The translations under genes and the position numbers were made by a program. A DNA stretch of 64,000 bases from Paracoccaceae bacterium (GTDB lineage Bacteria; Pseudomonadota; Alphaproteobacteria; Rhodobacterales; Rhodobacteraceae): contig SKIF01000051.1 of the NCBI GenBank assembly GCA_007116575.1, forward strand, positions 1-64,000, given 5' to 3'. The notes beneath the pieces are model-generated. The model saw only the letters and a program-made list of their open reading frames with translations, had not been told where the DNA came from and searched no databases. This document shows positions 30,331-38,266 of this stretch, piece by piece. The first letter of the stretch is position 1, and each line of letters starts with the position of its first letter.

Positions 30331-30824
30331 CGCGCGAGCTTTCGTGCACGGCGCAACAGCATGTCACGCCGGGTCTTGCCGAGATGGTCGAAATACATCC
30401 GCCCCTCCAGATGGTCGATCTGATGCTGGACGCTGGTCGCCCAGAGCCCGACAAGCTCGCGCTCCTCAGACTCGCCAGCGTCGTTTAGGAAGCGCACGGT
30501 CACAGCGCGGGGCCGCTCGATCCGGGCCGAAACGCCGGGCAGGTTGGGGCTGGCCTCGTCATGGTCGCGCATTTGATGGCTTGCGTACAGGATTTCCGGG
30601 TTGGCCATGCGCAGCGCCTGCCCGCGCGCCTCGGAGGCATCCACCACAGCAAGGCGCAGCATTACCCCGATCTGGGGCGCGGCAAGCCCGACCCCCGGCA
30701 TGGCCTCCATCGTATCGATCATGTCCTGCCAGAGCGTACGGATTTCGTCCGTCACCTCGGCGACTGGTGCCGCCGATGCGCGCAAGCGCTTGTCCGGCCA
30801 CCGCAGACAGCGCCGAACACTCAC
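30327..30824 (-). CDS. Peptide deformylase-like protein lacking metal and catalytic residues
   Basis: A 165-residue member of the deformylase fold. Motif I is intact (GVGLAAPQ, 44-51), but motif II, normally EGCLS with the metal-ligand Cys, is replaced by SPNLPGVS (about 92-99). In motif III, HELDH has become HQIDH (134-138), which removes the catalytic Glu. Both histidines remain. It is therefore expected to be unable to deformylate in the usual way. It is not a broken gene: the frame is open, length is normal, and it is linked by four-base overlaps to def before it and fmt after it. A structural or regulatory role at the ribosome or with Def is possible, but this is inference. Confidence 0.9.
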   Translation of the reverse strand: MSVRRCLRWPDKRLRASAAPVAEVTDEIRTLWQDMIDTMEAMPGVGLAAPQIGVMLRLAVVDASEARGQALRMANPEILYASHQMRDHDEASPNLPGVSARIERPRAVTVRFLNDAGESEERELVGLWATSVQHQIDHLEGRMYFDHLGKTRRDMLLRRARKLAR

Positions 30825-31342
30825 CCCCGCGCCCGCTCGCGCTTGAGCTTGACCATCTTGCGCGTGATCATGCTGCGCTTGATCGCACCCAGATGGTCGA
30901 TGAAGAGCTTGCCATCAAGATGGTCCAGCTCATGCTGCGCGCAGGTGGCCCAGAGCCCGTCGAACTCTTCTTCCTGCGGCTTGCCGTCAAGCCCCGTCCA
31001 GCGCATCACCACCCGCGCAGGCCGCGTGACTTCGCCATAGTGTTCGGGGATCGAGAGGCAGCCTTCCTCATAGGTGCTCATCTCTGCCGAAGTGCTGACA
31101 ATCTCTGGATTGATCAGCACGATCGGGCGCGGGTCCGCGTCGTCTTCCTTGACGCAATCCATCACGAACAGTCGCTTGAGAATACCCACCTGCGGCGCGG
31201 CCAGCCCGACACCGGGTGCGTCATACATGGTTTCCAGCATATTCTCGGCCAGTTGGCCGATCTCGGACGAGATATTCTCGACCGGAGCACAGCGCTTCTT
31301 CAGCCGAGGGTCAGGGTGGATCAGGATCGGAAGAATGCTCAT
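30821..31342 (-). CDS. def: Peptide deformylase, canonical
   Basis: Removes the formyl group from the first methionine of new proteins; cytoplasmic metalloenzyme. The 173-residue protein has all three motifs: GVGLAAPQ (44-51), EGCLS (93-97) and HELDH (137-141). The start MSILPILIHPDPRL is the usual family N-terminus, so the longer open frame to 31429 is not used. It is the first gene of the def, def-like, fmt operon and is divergent from the MalY-type gene. Confidence 0.97.
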   Translation of the reverse strand: MSILPILIHPDPRLKKRCAPVENISSEIGQLAENMLETMYDAPGVGLAAPQVGILKRLFVMDCVKEDDADPRPIVLINPEIVSTSAEMSTYEEGCLSIPEHYGEVTRPARVVMRWTGLDGKPQEEEFDGLWATCAQHELDHLDGKLFIDHLGAIKRSMITRKMVKLKRERARG

Positions 31343-31443
31343 GAGCAGCGATCTAAGCCAACGCTGCGCGCCGTTCAATGGGCTTTTGGGCTTGCAGCGC
31401 GGCGCAAGGCAGGTCAGCTTGCAGCGCAAAGCGGAGGGCAGCG

Positions 31444-32616
31444 ATGAGTTTCGACCAGATCACCGACCGGCGCGGCACCCATTCGATGAAATGGGACATG
31501 ATGGAAGAACGCTATGGCGTCTCGCCCCAGACCGGCCTGCCGATGTGGGTGGCCGATATGGATTTCAAGGCCCCCGACTGCGTCGCGGCGGCGCTGCGAC
31601 GGGCGGTCGATCATGGGGTATACGGCTATTTCGGCGATGACACGGCCTATCGCAAGGCAATTTGCTGGTGGATGTCCGAGCGCCACGGCTGGCAGGTGGA
31701 CCCGGGCCACATCTTCACCACGCATGGGCTGGTCAATGCGGTCGGCTTGTGCCTGCACACATGGACCACGCCGGGCGACGGGGTGCTGCTATTCACCCCG
31801 GTCTATCACGCCTTTGCCCGCACCATCGAAGGCGCGGGGCGCATGGTGGTCGAATGCCCGCTGGTCCAGCGTGACGGGCGTTACGAGATGGATTTTGACG
31901 TGGCGGACGCCGCTGTGACAGACCGCACACGCATGGTGATCCTTTGCTCGCCCCACAATCCCGGCGGGCGGGTCTGGAGCCAGGCAGAATTGCTGGCGCT
32001 GGCCGAGTTCTGCGCGCGCCATGACCTACTGCTGGTTTCAGACGAGATTCACCATGACCTGGTGATGCCGGGTCATCGGCATATTCCCATGCCGCTGGCC
32101 GCGCCCGACTGCCTGTCGCGGCTGGTGATGCTGACCTCGGCCTCGAAAACGTTCAACATCGCGGGCACGCATTGCGGCAATGTCATCCTGCCCGATGCAC
32201 AGTTGCGCGCGCAATTCGCACGCACCATGGTCGGGCTGGGCATCTCGCCCAACTCTTTCGGGCTTCATGCCGTGACAGCCGCCTATTCACCCGAGGGCGC
32301 GGACTGGGTCGATGCGCTTTGTGCCTATCTCGACGGGAACCGGCGAGAGTTCGATGCCGGCATCAACGCCATCCCCGGCTTGCGCTCGATGGGGCTCGAG
32401 TCGACCTATCTGGCCTGGGTCGATTTCGCAGGGACAGGAATGGATCGGGCCGACTTCACCCGGCGGGTCGAACAAGACGCGCAGATAGCCGTCAATCACG
32501 GGCCGACCTTCGGGGCAGGTGGCGAGAGTTTCCTGCGCTTCAACCTCGGTGCCCCGCGGTGTGTGATCAAGGATGCGCTCACCCGGATGCAGCGGGCCTT
32601 TGAAGACCTTCAGTAG
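31444..32616 (+). CDS. PLP-dependent aminotransferase, MalY/PatB cystathionine beta-lyase family
   Basis: Fold-type I PLP enzyme of 390 residues. Members cleave cystathionine or cysteine conjugates at the beta carbon to give thiols, pyruvate and ammonia. The family opening DRRGTHSMKWD is present, with ADMDFKAP near it. The expected PLP lysine is Lys235 in SASKTFNIAG, and SDEIHHDLV holds the pyridine-binding Asp. GGAGG lies six bases before the ATG. In the neighbourhood it could feed homocysteine to the methionine/SAM cycle (metK is about 2 kb away), but aminotransferase activity cannot be excluded. Confidence 0.9.
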   Translation: MSFDQITDRRGTHSMKWDMMEERYGVSPQTGLPMWVADMDFKAPDCVAAALRRAVDHGVYGYFGDDTAYRKAICWWMSERHGWQVDPGHIFTTHGLVNAVGLCLHTWTTPGDGVLLFTPVYHAFARTIEGAGRMVVECPLVQRDGRYEMDFDVADAAVTDRTRMVILCSPHNPGGRVWSQAELLALAEFCARHDLLLVSDEIHHDLVMPGHRHIPMPLAAPDCLSRLVMLTSASKTFNIAGTHCGNVILPDAQLRAQFARTMVGLGISPNSFGLHAVTAAYSPEGADWVDALCAYLDGNRREFDAGINAIPGLRSMGLESTYLAWVDFAGTGMDRADFTRRVEQDAQIAVNHGPTFGAGGESFLRFNLGAPRCVIKDALTRMQRAFEDLQ

Positions 32617-32744
32617 CGCATTGTGACAAGGCCACCGTGCCTGTCTGAAAGAGCTTCGCGCACAGCGCCCGTGCGCCAGCGCAGCTTGTTTCTGGCCCGT
32701 CACTTCGCAAGTAATGGGCAGGGCAATGACAGGAGGCACAGGAC

Positions 32745-33725
32745 ATGGGCCAGCTTATAGACGGCGAGTGGTCGACCGAATGGTATGACACCAAATCCAC
32801 CGGCGGCGCGTTCAAGCGCAGCACGTCGAAATTCCGAAACTGGGTGACGGCAGATGGCAGCCCCGGCCCGTCGGGCGAGGGTGGCTTCAAGGCCGAGGCC
32901 GGGCGCTATCACCTGTATGTCTCCTATGCCTGCCCATGGGCGCATCGCACGCTGATCTTTCGCGCGCTCAAGGGGCTGGAGGGGCTGATCGATGTATCAG
33001 CGGTGCATCCTGACATGCTCGACGATGGCTGGACCTTTGCGCAGGACTTCGACGGTGCGACCGGCGACCAACTGCATGGGACACGCTACATGCGCGACGT
33101 GTATCTGCGCGCGGACCCGAAAATCTCGGGCAGGGTGACCGTGCCCGTGCTCTGGGACAAGGAGCGCGAAACAATCGTCTCGAACGAATCCGCAGAAATC
33201 ATCCGCATGTTCAACTCGGCCTTCAACGCGATCACAGGCAACAGCGACGACTACTATCCGGCCGAGTTGCGCGAAGAGGTCGATGCCGTGAATGATCGTA
33301 TCTACGACACGCTCAACAATGGCGTCTACAAATCCGGCTTCGCAACCTCGCAAGAGGCCTATGACGCGGCCGTGCACCCGCTGTTCGAGACGCTGGACTG
33401 GCTGGAAGAACGGCTGTCAGGGCAGCGCTATCTGGCAGGCGACCGATTGACCGAGGCCGACTGGCGGCTGTTCACCACGCTGATCCGGTTTGACAGCGTC
33501 TATCACCTGCATTTCAAATGCAACCGTCGGCGGATCGTGGATTACCCCGCGCTCTGGGCCTACACGCGCGAGCTATACCAATATCCGGGCGTGGCAGGGA
33601 CTGTGCGGATGGACCATATCGTGCGGCATTATCACTACAGCCACGACACGATTAACCCCAATCGCATCATCCCGATCAACCCGAAGCTAGATTTCGCGGC
33701 GCCGCACGGGCGAGAGGCGCTATGA
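32745..33725 (+). CDS. yqjG: Glutathionyl-hydroquinone reductase (Xi-class glutathione S-transferase)
   Basis: Cytoplasmic enzyme of 326 residues that removes glutathione from glutathionyl-hydroquinones. The signature YACPWAHRT, with catalytic Cys63, follows an N-terminal extension. The C-terminal helical domain includes AGDRLTEADWRLFTTLIRFD and ends with HYHYSHDTINPNRIIPINP, both typical of this class. GGAGG is present upstream. It is read in the same direction as the MalY-type gene, 128 bp downstream, but may have its own promoter. Confidence 0.95.
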   Translation: MGQLIDGEWSTEWYDTKSTGGAFKRSTSKFRNWVTADGSPGPSGEGGFKAEAGRYHLYVSYACPWAHRTLIFRALKGLEGLIDVSAVHPDMLDDGWTFAQDFDGATGDQLHGTRYMRDVYLRADPKISGRVTVPVLWDKERETIVSNESAEIIRMFNSAFNAITGNSDDYYPAELREEVDAVNDRIYDTLNNGVYKSGFATSQEAYDAAVHPLFETLDWLEERLSGQRYLAGDRLTEADWRLFTTLIRFDSVYHLHFKCNRRRIVDYPALWAYTRELYQYPGVAGTVRMDHIVRHYHYSHDTINPNRIIPINPKLDFAAPHGREAL

Positions 33726-33843
33726 TCTGATACCGGGGAACATCAGGCCATAAGGCTGTGAAATGCAGCGGCACATCGCTTGGGGCTTGTTTCGGGTCAT
33801 GCGCTTCGCTAGCAATTAAGTGAAATTGCGAGGGGTGCGTGCC

Positions 33844-34620
33844 ATGTCCAAGTCATCAACTGCCAGCAAAGGCCGTCAGGGGGTGTTCACGCCGACACCC
33901 GAAGCCAAGGGCAAGGCCACCCGAAACCGGGTCATCGCCTTCTGCCTCTGGGCAGGAGCGATCGCTCTGCAACTGGTCGCGATCTTCTGGGTCATGCGCC
34001 CAAGCTTCGACGAACAGGTCGAGGCGCAGGGCTTCCCGGAGTGGCGTTTCTATCTGTTGCTCGGCTTCGTCGCTGTGATCGGGTTGCTGGCCGTCGGCGG
34101 CAATCTGCTTTGGAAACAGGCCAACCGGCTTGATCCCGCATCCGAAAGAGAGCCGGTCAAGTTCTTCATCCAGAACCAGCTCGGCGCGTTTATGACGCTC
34201 GTAGCCTTCCTGCCGCTGATCATCATGATCTTCCTGAACAAGGATATGGACAGCAAGCAAAAGGGCATTGCCGGGGGGGCGGCAGTGGTTGTGGCCGTCG
34301 TGGCGACTGTGATCGGCATCGACTTCACGCCGCTCTCGCAGGAACAGGCCGCAGTGGAGTCGCAAGTGGTCACCCAATTGGTCGGCGAGGATCGCGTCTG
34401 GTGGAGTGGGGGCGGCAATGTCATGCATCTCTGCCAGGACGTCTCTGACCTACGCAATGTGACCACCGGAATCTCCAGCGGTACGGTTGCCGAGGCTTTT
34501 GCGGCCGGCAAGACTGGCATCACACTGAACCTGACCCAGAACCTGTCGCAATGTGACCTCGCAACTCCCGCGAATATAGACGAGATCATCGACTGGGTCC
34601 GCGCTTCGCGCGGTCGGTAA
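33844..34620 (+). CDS. Unknown four-helix membrane protein with a C-terminal Cys/His domain
   Basis: Not recognised. The 258-residue product begins MSKSSTASKGRQGVFTPTPE, then has four probable transmembrane helices near residues 35-55, 72-93, 120-140 and 146-166. The last about 85 residues look like a separate soluble domain with VWWSGGGNVMHLCQDVSDL, SGTVAEAFAAGKTG and a second Cys in NLSQCDLA. This resembles, by memory of pattern only, small 'YW-T-GG-YH-C ... GTxxEAxxxGK' domains found at the ends of other membrane proteins. AGGGG precedes the ATG; a longer start at 33820 is less likely. No operon partner is evident. Confidence 0.8.
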   Translation: MSKSSTASKGRQGVFTPTPEAKGKATRNRVIAFCLWAGAIALQLVAIFWVMRPSFDEQVEAQGFPEWRFYLLLGFVAVIGLLAVGGNLLWKQANRLDPASEREPVKFFIQNQLGAFMTLVAFLPLIIMIFLNKDMDSKQKGIAGGAAVVVAVVATVIGIDFTPLSQEQAAVESQVVTQLVGEDRVWWSGGGNVMHLCQDVSDLRNVTTGISSGTVAEAFAAGKTGITLNLTQNLSQCDLATPANIDEIIDWVRASRGR

Positions 34621-34834
34621 AAGTCACAGGCACATCGTCTCTCGGACATGTCTGATAAGGCATGAAATGCTGCGAGAAACAGCCTGCAGCGAGGTCATGG
34701 ATATTGAGCAACGCGCAGGGTCCCATGCGGACCAGAGCATCACGAGACTGTGTTCGCACCCGCCAACTCTCGATCACAGTGTCATCGCTATGCACAGTCT
34801 TTGCGTCTGAAAAAGCAACTCTGAACTCTAGCAT
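34586..34834 (-). CDS. Possible small protein, 82 residues
   Basis: A short open frame beginning MLEFRVAFSDAKTVHSDDT has a good ribosome-binding site (GAGGG six bases before the ATG) and a mixed composition that does not look like a shadow frame. Its last 35 bp overlap the end of the convergent membrane-protein gene. It lies downstream of the acidic Asp/Met-rich gene on the same strand, after a 145-bp gap. No family was recognised and it could still be spurious. Confidence 0.35.
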   Translation of the reverse strand: MLEFRVAFSDAKTVHSDDTVIESWRVRTQSRDALVRMGPCALLNIHDLAAGCFSQHFMPYQTCPRDDVPVTFTDRAKRGPSR

Positions 34835-34979
34835 CTAAAGCCCTCTGATTTGGGTGATTGATTTGCGTGCTGTTGCCTTCAGGGCAGCTTGCTGGGCGCG
34901 CTGGCTGCGGCACCGGTTTCGGTGCCAGCGCGAGAGGCAAGACAGCAAAAGGCCGCTCGCTCCTCGCACTCACCACGGG
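34835..34979. other. Rest of the 359-bp gap between the membrane protein and the acidic protein genes
   Basis: If the small frame at 34586-34834 is not real, this is the end of a 359-bp gap (34621-34979) without genes. Overlapping short frames exist on both strands. A GC-rich partial dyad lies near 34905-34935, but no clear T-tailed terminator was seen. Confidence 0.4.
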
Positions 34980-36005
34980 TCAGCAAACAGTCATCTCCGA
35001 CGCCATGTCCTCATCATCGATGACTGCCGCATCATCCCCGAGGTCAGGTTCCTTCATGAGCATCTCGGCGAAGGCCTCGTAGTCGATCATTCCGTCGCCC
35101 ATCATGCTGTCATCCATCACGCCGTCGGCCGCCATGTCGTCGCCCGCCATGTCGTCATCCATCATCGCCTGATCGAGAGCGGCAAGGATGTCTGCCACAG
35201 CAGGCCCTGCGAGGTTCGAAACCGCGCCAACAGCGTCATTCGCAAACTCGGCAAGCCCGAGCGCAGAGAAATCGAGGCCTGCCGGGTCGAGCGTCGGGTC
35301 GTTTAGCTCGAGTCCGAACCCTGCCAGCTCATCAACCGCGCCCAGCGCCTCGAAGACAATCGCGCCGTTGATCTGGATCTCGATCACATTCTGCAGCAAT
35401 TGCTGCGACAGCGCGTCCAGTTCCACGCCGTCGGGCGGGGCGAAACGTGCTTCAGTCTCTGCGACGATCTCGGGCAGGCGCACGTTGACGAAATCCGCAA
35501 ACGCTTCTTCTGCGTCAAGCGCAGCAAAGATGTTGCCAAAGCCCTCCGCCAGCGATCCCCGATTCGCCAGAATGCCTGACTCAAGCGCGCCAGCCAGGTG
35601 CTCAAGCGCGCCATCAAGGGGCTGGCCACTGTCAAGTCCGTCCTGAAACTGTGCGATCCCGTCCAACAAATCCGAACGGTCAATCATCATCGATTGCGGC
35701 AGATTCAGTGCCGCCAGAACGGCCCCGAAACCATCATCCGTGTTCTCGATGAATGCAGCCACGTTCAGAATCGCCGCGCCGTTCATGACCATCACCTCGC
35801 CCAGCTCGGCAGGATCGGGACCGTCCATGTCACCGGGTGCACCCATCATGTCGTCGCCCGCCATGTCGTCATCCATCATGGCGTCGTCCATGACGAGGGC
35901 CTCGTCTTGCAGCTCGTCGGGACGGCTTGAGCCGCTGCCGCTGCCTGACCGGGAACCAAAACCAAAAAGGCCAAACAAACCCAGGAAAAGAACAAAGAAG
36001 TTCAT
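34980..36005 (-). CDS. Acidic Asp/Met-rich protein with terminal DDDM repeats
   Basis: Not recognised. The 341-residue product starts with a very hydrophobic stretch without basic residues (MNFFVLFLGLFGLFGFG), followed by a Ser/Gly linker. This might be a membrane anchor or an export signal. An Asp/Met block containing MMDDDMAGDDM (about 43-53) comes next, then a helical Ala/Leu/Glu-rich core of about 220 residues, then a second copy of MMDDDMAGDDM and another Asp/Met stretch, ending MASEMTVC. The net charge is strongly negative. GGAG eight bases before the ATG sets the start. The Asp/Met blocks suggest metal or cation binding, but no known motif is complete. Confidence 0.8.
   Translation of the reverse strand: MNFFVLFLGLFGLFGFGSRSGSGSGSSRPDELQDEALVMDDAMMDDDMAGDDMMGAPGDMDGPDPAELGEVMVMNGAAILNVAAFIENTDDGFGAVLAALNLPQSMMIDRSDLLDGIAQFQDGLDSGQPLDGALEHLAGALESGILANRGSLAEGFGNIFAALDAEEAFADFVNVRLPEIVAETEARFAPPDGVELDALSQQLLQNVIEIQINGAIVFEALGAVDELAGFGLELNDPTLDPAGLDFSALGLAEFANDAVGAVSNLAGPAVADILAALDQAMMDDDMAGDDMAADGVMDDSMMGDGMIDYEAFAEMLMKEPDLGDDAAVIDDEDMASEMTVC
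35133..35165 (-). repeat. 33-bp direct repeat, copy 1 (C-terminal block)
   Basis: An exact 33-bp match to 35847-35879, inside the acidic Asp/Met-rich gene and encoding MMDDDMAGDDM. The two copies are 714 bp apart, a multiple of three. Confidence 0.9.
35847..35879 (-). repeat. 33-bp direct repeat, copy 2 (N-terminal block)
   Basis: An exact 33-bp match to 35133-35165. Recombination between the two copies would remove 238 codons and keep the reading frame, joining the N-terminal hydrophobic segment to the C-terminal Asp/Met tail. Confidence 0.9.
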
Positions 36006-36218
36006 GTGCGACTCTCCACTTTCTTCGAGGAGGTAACGCCGCACATTTCATAGAAGTTTCATGAGTGCGTGTTTTTTCGTGATGTGAGCGGCATGGCAGC
36101 CGGTGATCGTGCGATGCAGATTACGGAACGGACAAGCGCCAGCCGCACTCACGAAAAAACCATTTTCACCTTCTGGCGTGTCGGTTAACGTCGCAGACAT
36201 CGATTTTCAGGGGGCATC

Positions 36219-37397
36219 ATGCGCAGTCTCAAGATACTTACTCTCACGCTGGGTCTTGCAGCCGCCACAACGGCGCAGGCGCAATCTTGCGGGGGCGATT
36301 TCGGGGCGTTTGTGAACGGGTTGCGCAGCGAGGCGGCCAATCGTGGGCAGGACCAGACGCTGATCGAGTCATTCTTTCGGGGGGTCCAGCGCAATCAGGC
36401 CGTAATCAATGCTGACCGCCGACAGGGGATCTTCCAGCGCCCGTTTCTGGATTTCTCTCGCGCGCTGATCTCGCAGAACCGGATGAATGCCGGGCGCGCC
36501 AATTACGACCGTCACCGCGCGGTGTTCGACCGCGCGCAGCGCGACTATGGCGTGCCACCGGGGATCCTGCTGGCTTTCTGGGCGTTCGAGACCGATTTCG
36601 GGGCCAATCAGGGCGATTTCAACACGGTCAATGCATTGGTCACGCTGGCCCATGACTGCCGCCGCCCCGAACTGTTCCGCCCGCAGGTCTTTGCCGCGCT
36701 CGAGATGTATCGCCGCGGCATGATGGACCCGCGCACCACCCGTGGGGCCTGGGCGGGCGAGATCGGGATGGTGCAGAAACTGCCCTCGGATATCATCGGT
36801 TACGCGGTGGATGGTGATGGCGACGGACGGATCGACCTACAGCGCTCGGCCCCCGATGCACTCCTCTCTGCAGCCGCCATGCTGCGCGGCAAGGGTTGGC
36901 GCGCGAATGAGCCATGGATGCACGAGGTCGCAATTCCGCAGGGGCTGGACCTGCGTCAGACAGGATTGCGCACCGAACTGTCGGTGAGCCAGTGGCAGCA
37001 AATGGGCGTGCGCCCCACCCATGGCAGCCTGCCTGCGGGCAATCTGCGCGCCTCGATCATCCTGCCGCAGGGCCATCGTGGCCCGGCCTTCATGGTGTTC
37101 CACAACTATCGTACGCTGTTCGAATGGAACCAGAGCTTCATCTACGTCACCACGGCAGCCTATTTCGCCACCCGGCTGATGGGCGCGCCGGTTTATCAGG
37201 CTGGCAACCCCGAACAGGGGCTCAATCAGGACCAGATGCGCCAGTTGCAGGAACGGCTGACGCGGCGCGGGTTCGATGTCGGCGGCATTGACGGCATTCT
37301 TGGGGCCAATACCCGCGCCGCCGTGCAGGATGTGCAGGCTCAACTAGGCATGCCCGCCGATGGCTGGCCGACACCTCAGCTTTTGCGTGCGCTGTAG
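36219..37397 (+). CDS. Lytic murein transglycosylase with peptidoglycan-binding domain (MltB/SltB type)
   Basis: Periplasmic enzyme of 392 residues that cleaves the glycan strands of peptidoglycan with formation of anhydro-muramic ends. The N-terminus is a signal peptide (LKILTLTLGLAAATTAQAQS). The catalytic domain has the Glu in GILLAFWAFETDFGAN and the following HDCRRPELFRPQ region. A C-terminal peptidoglycan-binding domain (about 325-390) includes LTRRGFDVGGIDGILGANTR. It appears to be a single gene, divergent from the acidic Asp/Met-rich gene after 213 bp. Confidence 0.94.
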   Translation: MRSLKILTLTLGLAAATTAQAQSCGGDFGAFVNGLRSEAANRGQDQTLIESFFRGVQRNQAVINADRRQGIFQRPFLDFSRALISQNRMNAGRANYDRHRAVFDRAQRDYGVPPGILLAFWAFETDFGANQGDFNTVNALVTLAHDCRRPELFRPQVFAALEMYRRGMMDPRTTRGAWAGEIGMVQKLPSDIIGYAVDGDGDGRIDLQRSAPDALLSAAAMLRGKGWRANEPWMHEVAIPQGLDLRQTGLRTELSVSQWQQMGVRPTHGSLPAGNLRASIILPQGHRGPAFMVFHNYRTLFEWNQSFIYVTTAAYFATRLMGAPVYQAGNPEQGLNQDQMRQLQERLTRRGFDVGGIDGILGANTRAAVQDVQAQLGMPADGWPTPQLLRAL

Positions 37398-37510
37398 TCC
37401 CGGCCTGAACGGGTCGATTTTGCTTGGTTTTGCGCGGGTTTTCTTTCAATCTCTGATCGGCGCAATTTGTCGCGCCCCAGTCTGTCAGAACAATGAATAG
37501 GGAGTATCTT

Positions 37511-37852
37511 ATGGGACGTCGGGACGAATTGATCGAACGCTATGCCAGAGACCTGCGCGAGAAGATCGGGGTCGAACCGGATATGGAGCTTTTGCGCAAG
37601 GTCACGATCGGTTGCGGACCCTCGATCTACAATGCCGATGCCAGCACTGTCGCGATGACCCAGCAACACGAGCTTGACACGGTGCGGCGCAATTTCCTGA
37701 TGAAGAAACTCGGTCTGCCCGACGGTCAGGAATTGCGCGACGCCATCGACGCGGTGATGGAGCAATATGGCCGCTCCGAGCGCAACAAGTATCGCGCGGT
37801 GGTCTATTATCTGCTGACACGGCATTTCGGCAAGGAAAGCGTCTACGACTGA
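37511..37852 (+). CDS. DUF2853 family protein
   Basis: Small cytoplasmic protein of 113 residues from a family of unknown function found mainly in alphaproteobacteria and related groups. Family landmarks are GCGPSIYNADASTVA near residue 37, RRNFLMKKLGL in the middle and RNKYRAVVYYLLTRHFGKES at the end. GGGAG six bases before the 37511 ATG favours this start over one six codons earlier. No operon partner is visible. Confidence 0.92.
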   Translation: MGRRDELIERYARDLREKIGVEPDMELLRKVTIGCGPSIYNADASTVAMTQQHELDTVRRNFLMKKLGLPDGQELRDAIDAVMEQYGRSERNKYRAVVYYLLTRHFGKESVYD

Positions 37853-37994
37853 CGCAGCCGAAGGTTAACAGGAACGCTAAAATACGCGAGACTTTGGGCT
37901 TGCCCGACGGCGGCGCTTTCGGGATACTCGAGTCACCTGGTCAGGATGACCGGAGTCTTAGCTTCCCGTGATGTGAAGGGCACGTGGGTGAGTG

Positions 37995-38018
37995 GGGGTT
38001 CCGGTTCTCCGGAACCCC
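37995..38018. other. Perfect 10-bp hairpin with TTCT loop
   Basis: GGGGTTCCGG pairs with CCGGAACCCC around TTCT. It is 143 bp after the DUF2853 stop. The sequence after it on the plus strand (GTCTTCAT) has no T-run, so it is not an ordinary terminator; it may be part of a structured RNA. Confidence 0.6.
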
Positions 38019-38054
38019 GTCTTCATATGCAGTGTCCGGATGCGCCTTGCACGC

Positions 38055-38068
38055 AAGGACCGGTCCTT
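38055..38068. promoter_or_regulatory. 14-bp perfect palindrome AAGGACCGGTCCTT
   Basis: An uninterrupted palindrome about 200 bp before lon. It could be an operator for a dimeric regulator or part of a larger folded RNA. No known site was matched. Confidence 0.35.
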
Positions 38069-38266
38069 CGCGCAGACCCGGTGCACAAGGCCACAACGCG
38101 TCACTTCGTGAGCCCCCGCCACATCGCGGTCATACCCTTGCCGCATTGCCCCTGTCATCACGACAGCGCCGATGTCAGCTCCGCCAGCCCATAATGACGG
38201 CTTGAAAATCGCCCCGCCAGCCCACAGATTAGCGGCAACCCACGCATTCGAACCGAGGATCGCAGA

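Larger units (their letters stand above)
37853..38266. other. 414-bp intergenic region upstream of lon, with strong hairpins
   Basis: No convincing gene. Overlapping frames run through it on several strands, which is usual for GC-rich non-coding DNA. It holds a perfect 10-bp hairpin (37995-38018) and a perfect 14-bp palindrome (38055-38068). It may contain the lon promoter, an untranslated leader, a small RNA or a dispersed intergenic repeat; the sequence alone does not decide. No clear heat-shock promoter was identified. Confidence 0.5.

Noticed and set aside
37946-38194. 82-residue frame in the intergenic region before lon
   Set aside because: It has no good ribosome-binding site, unusual Cys/Pro/His composition and overlapping frames on both strands; a folded non-coding region is more likely.
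38225-38266. tRNA T-arm-like sequence ATTCGAACC before lon
   Set aside because: The flanking bases do not form a T-stem or acceptor stem on either strand.
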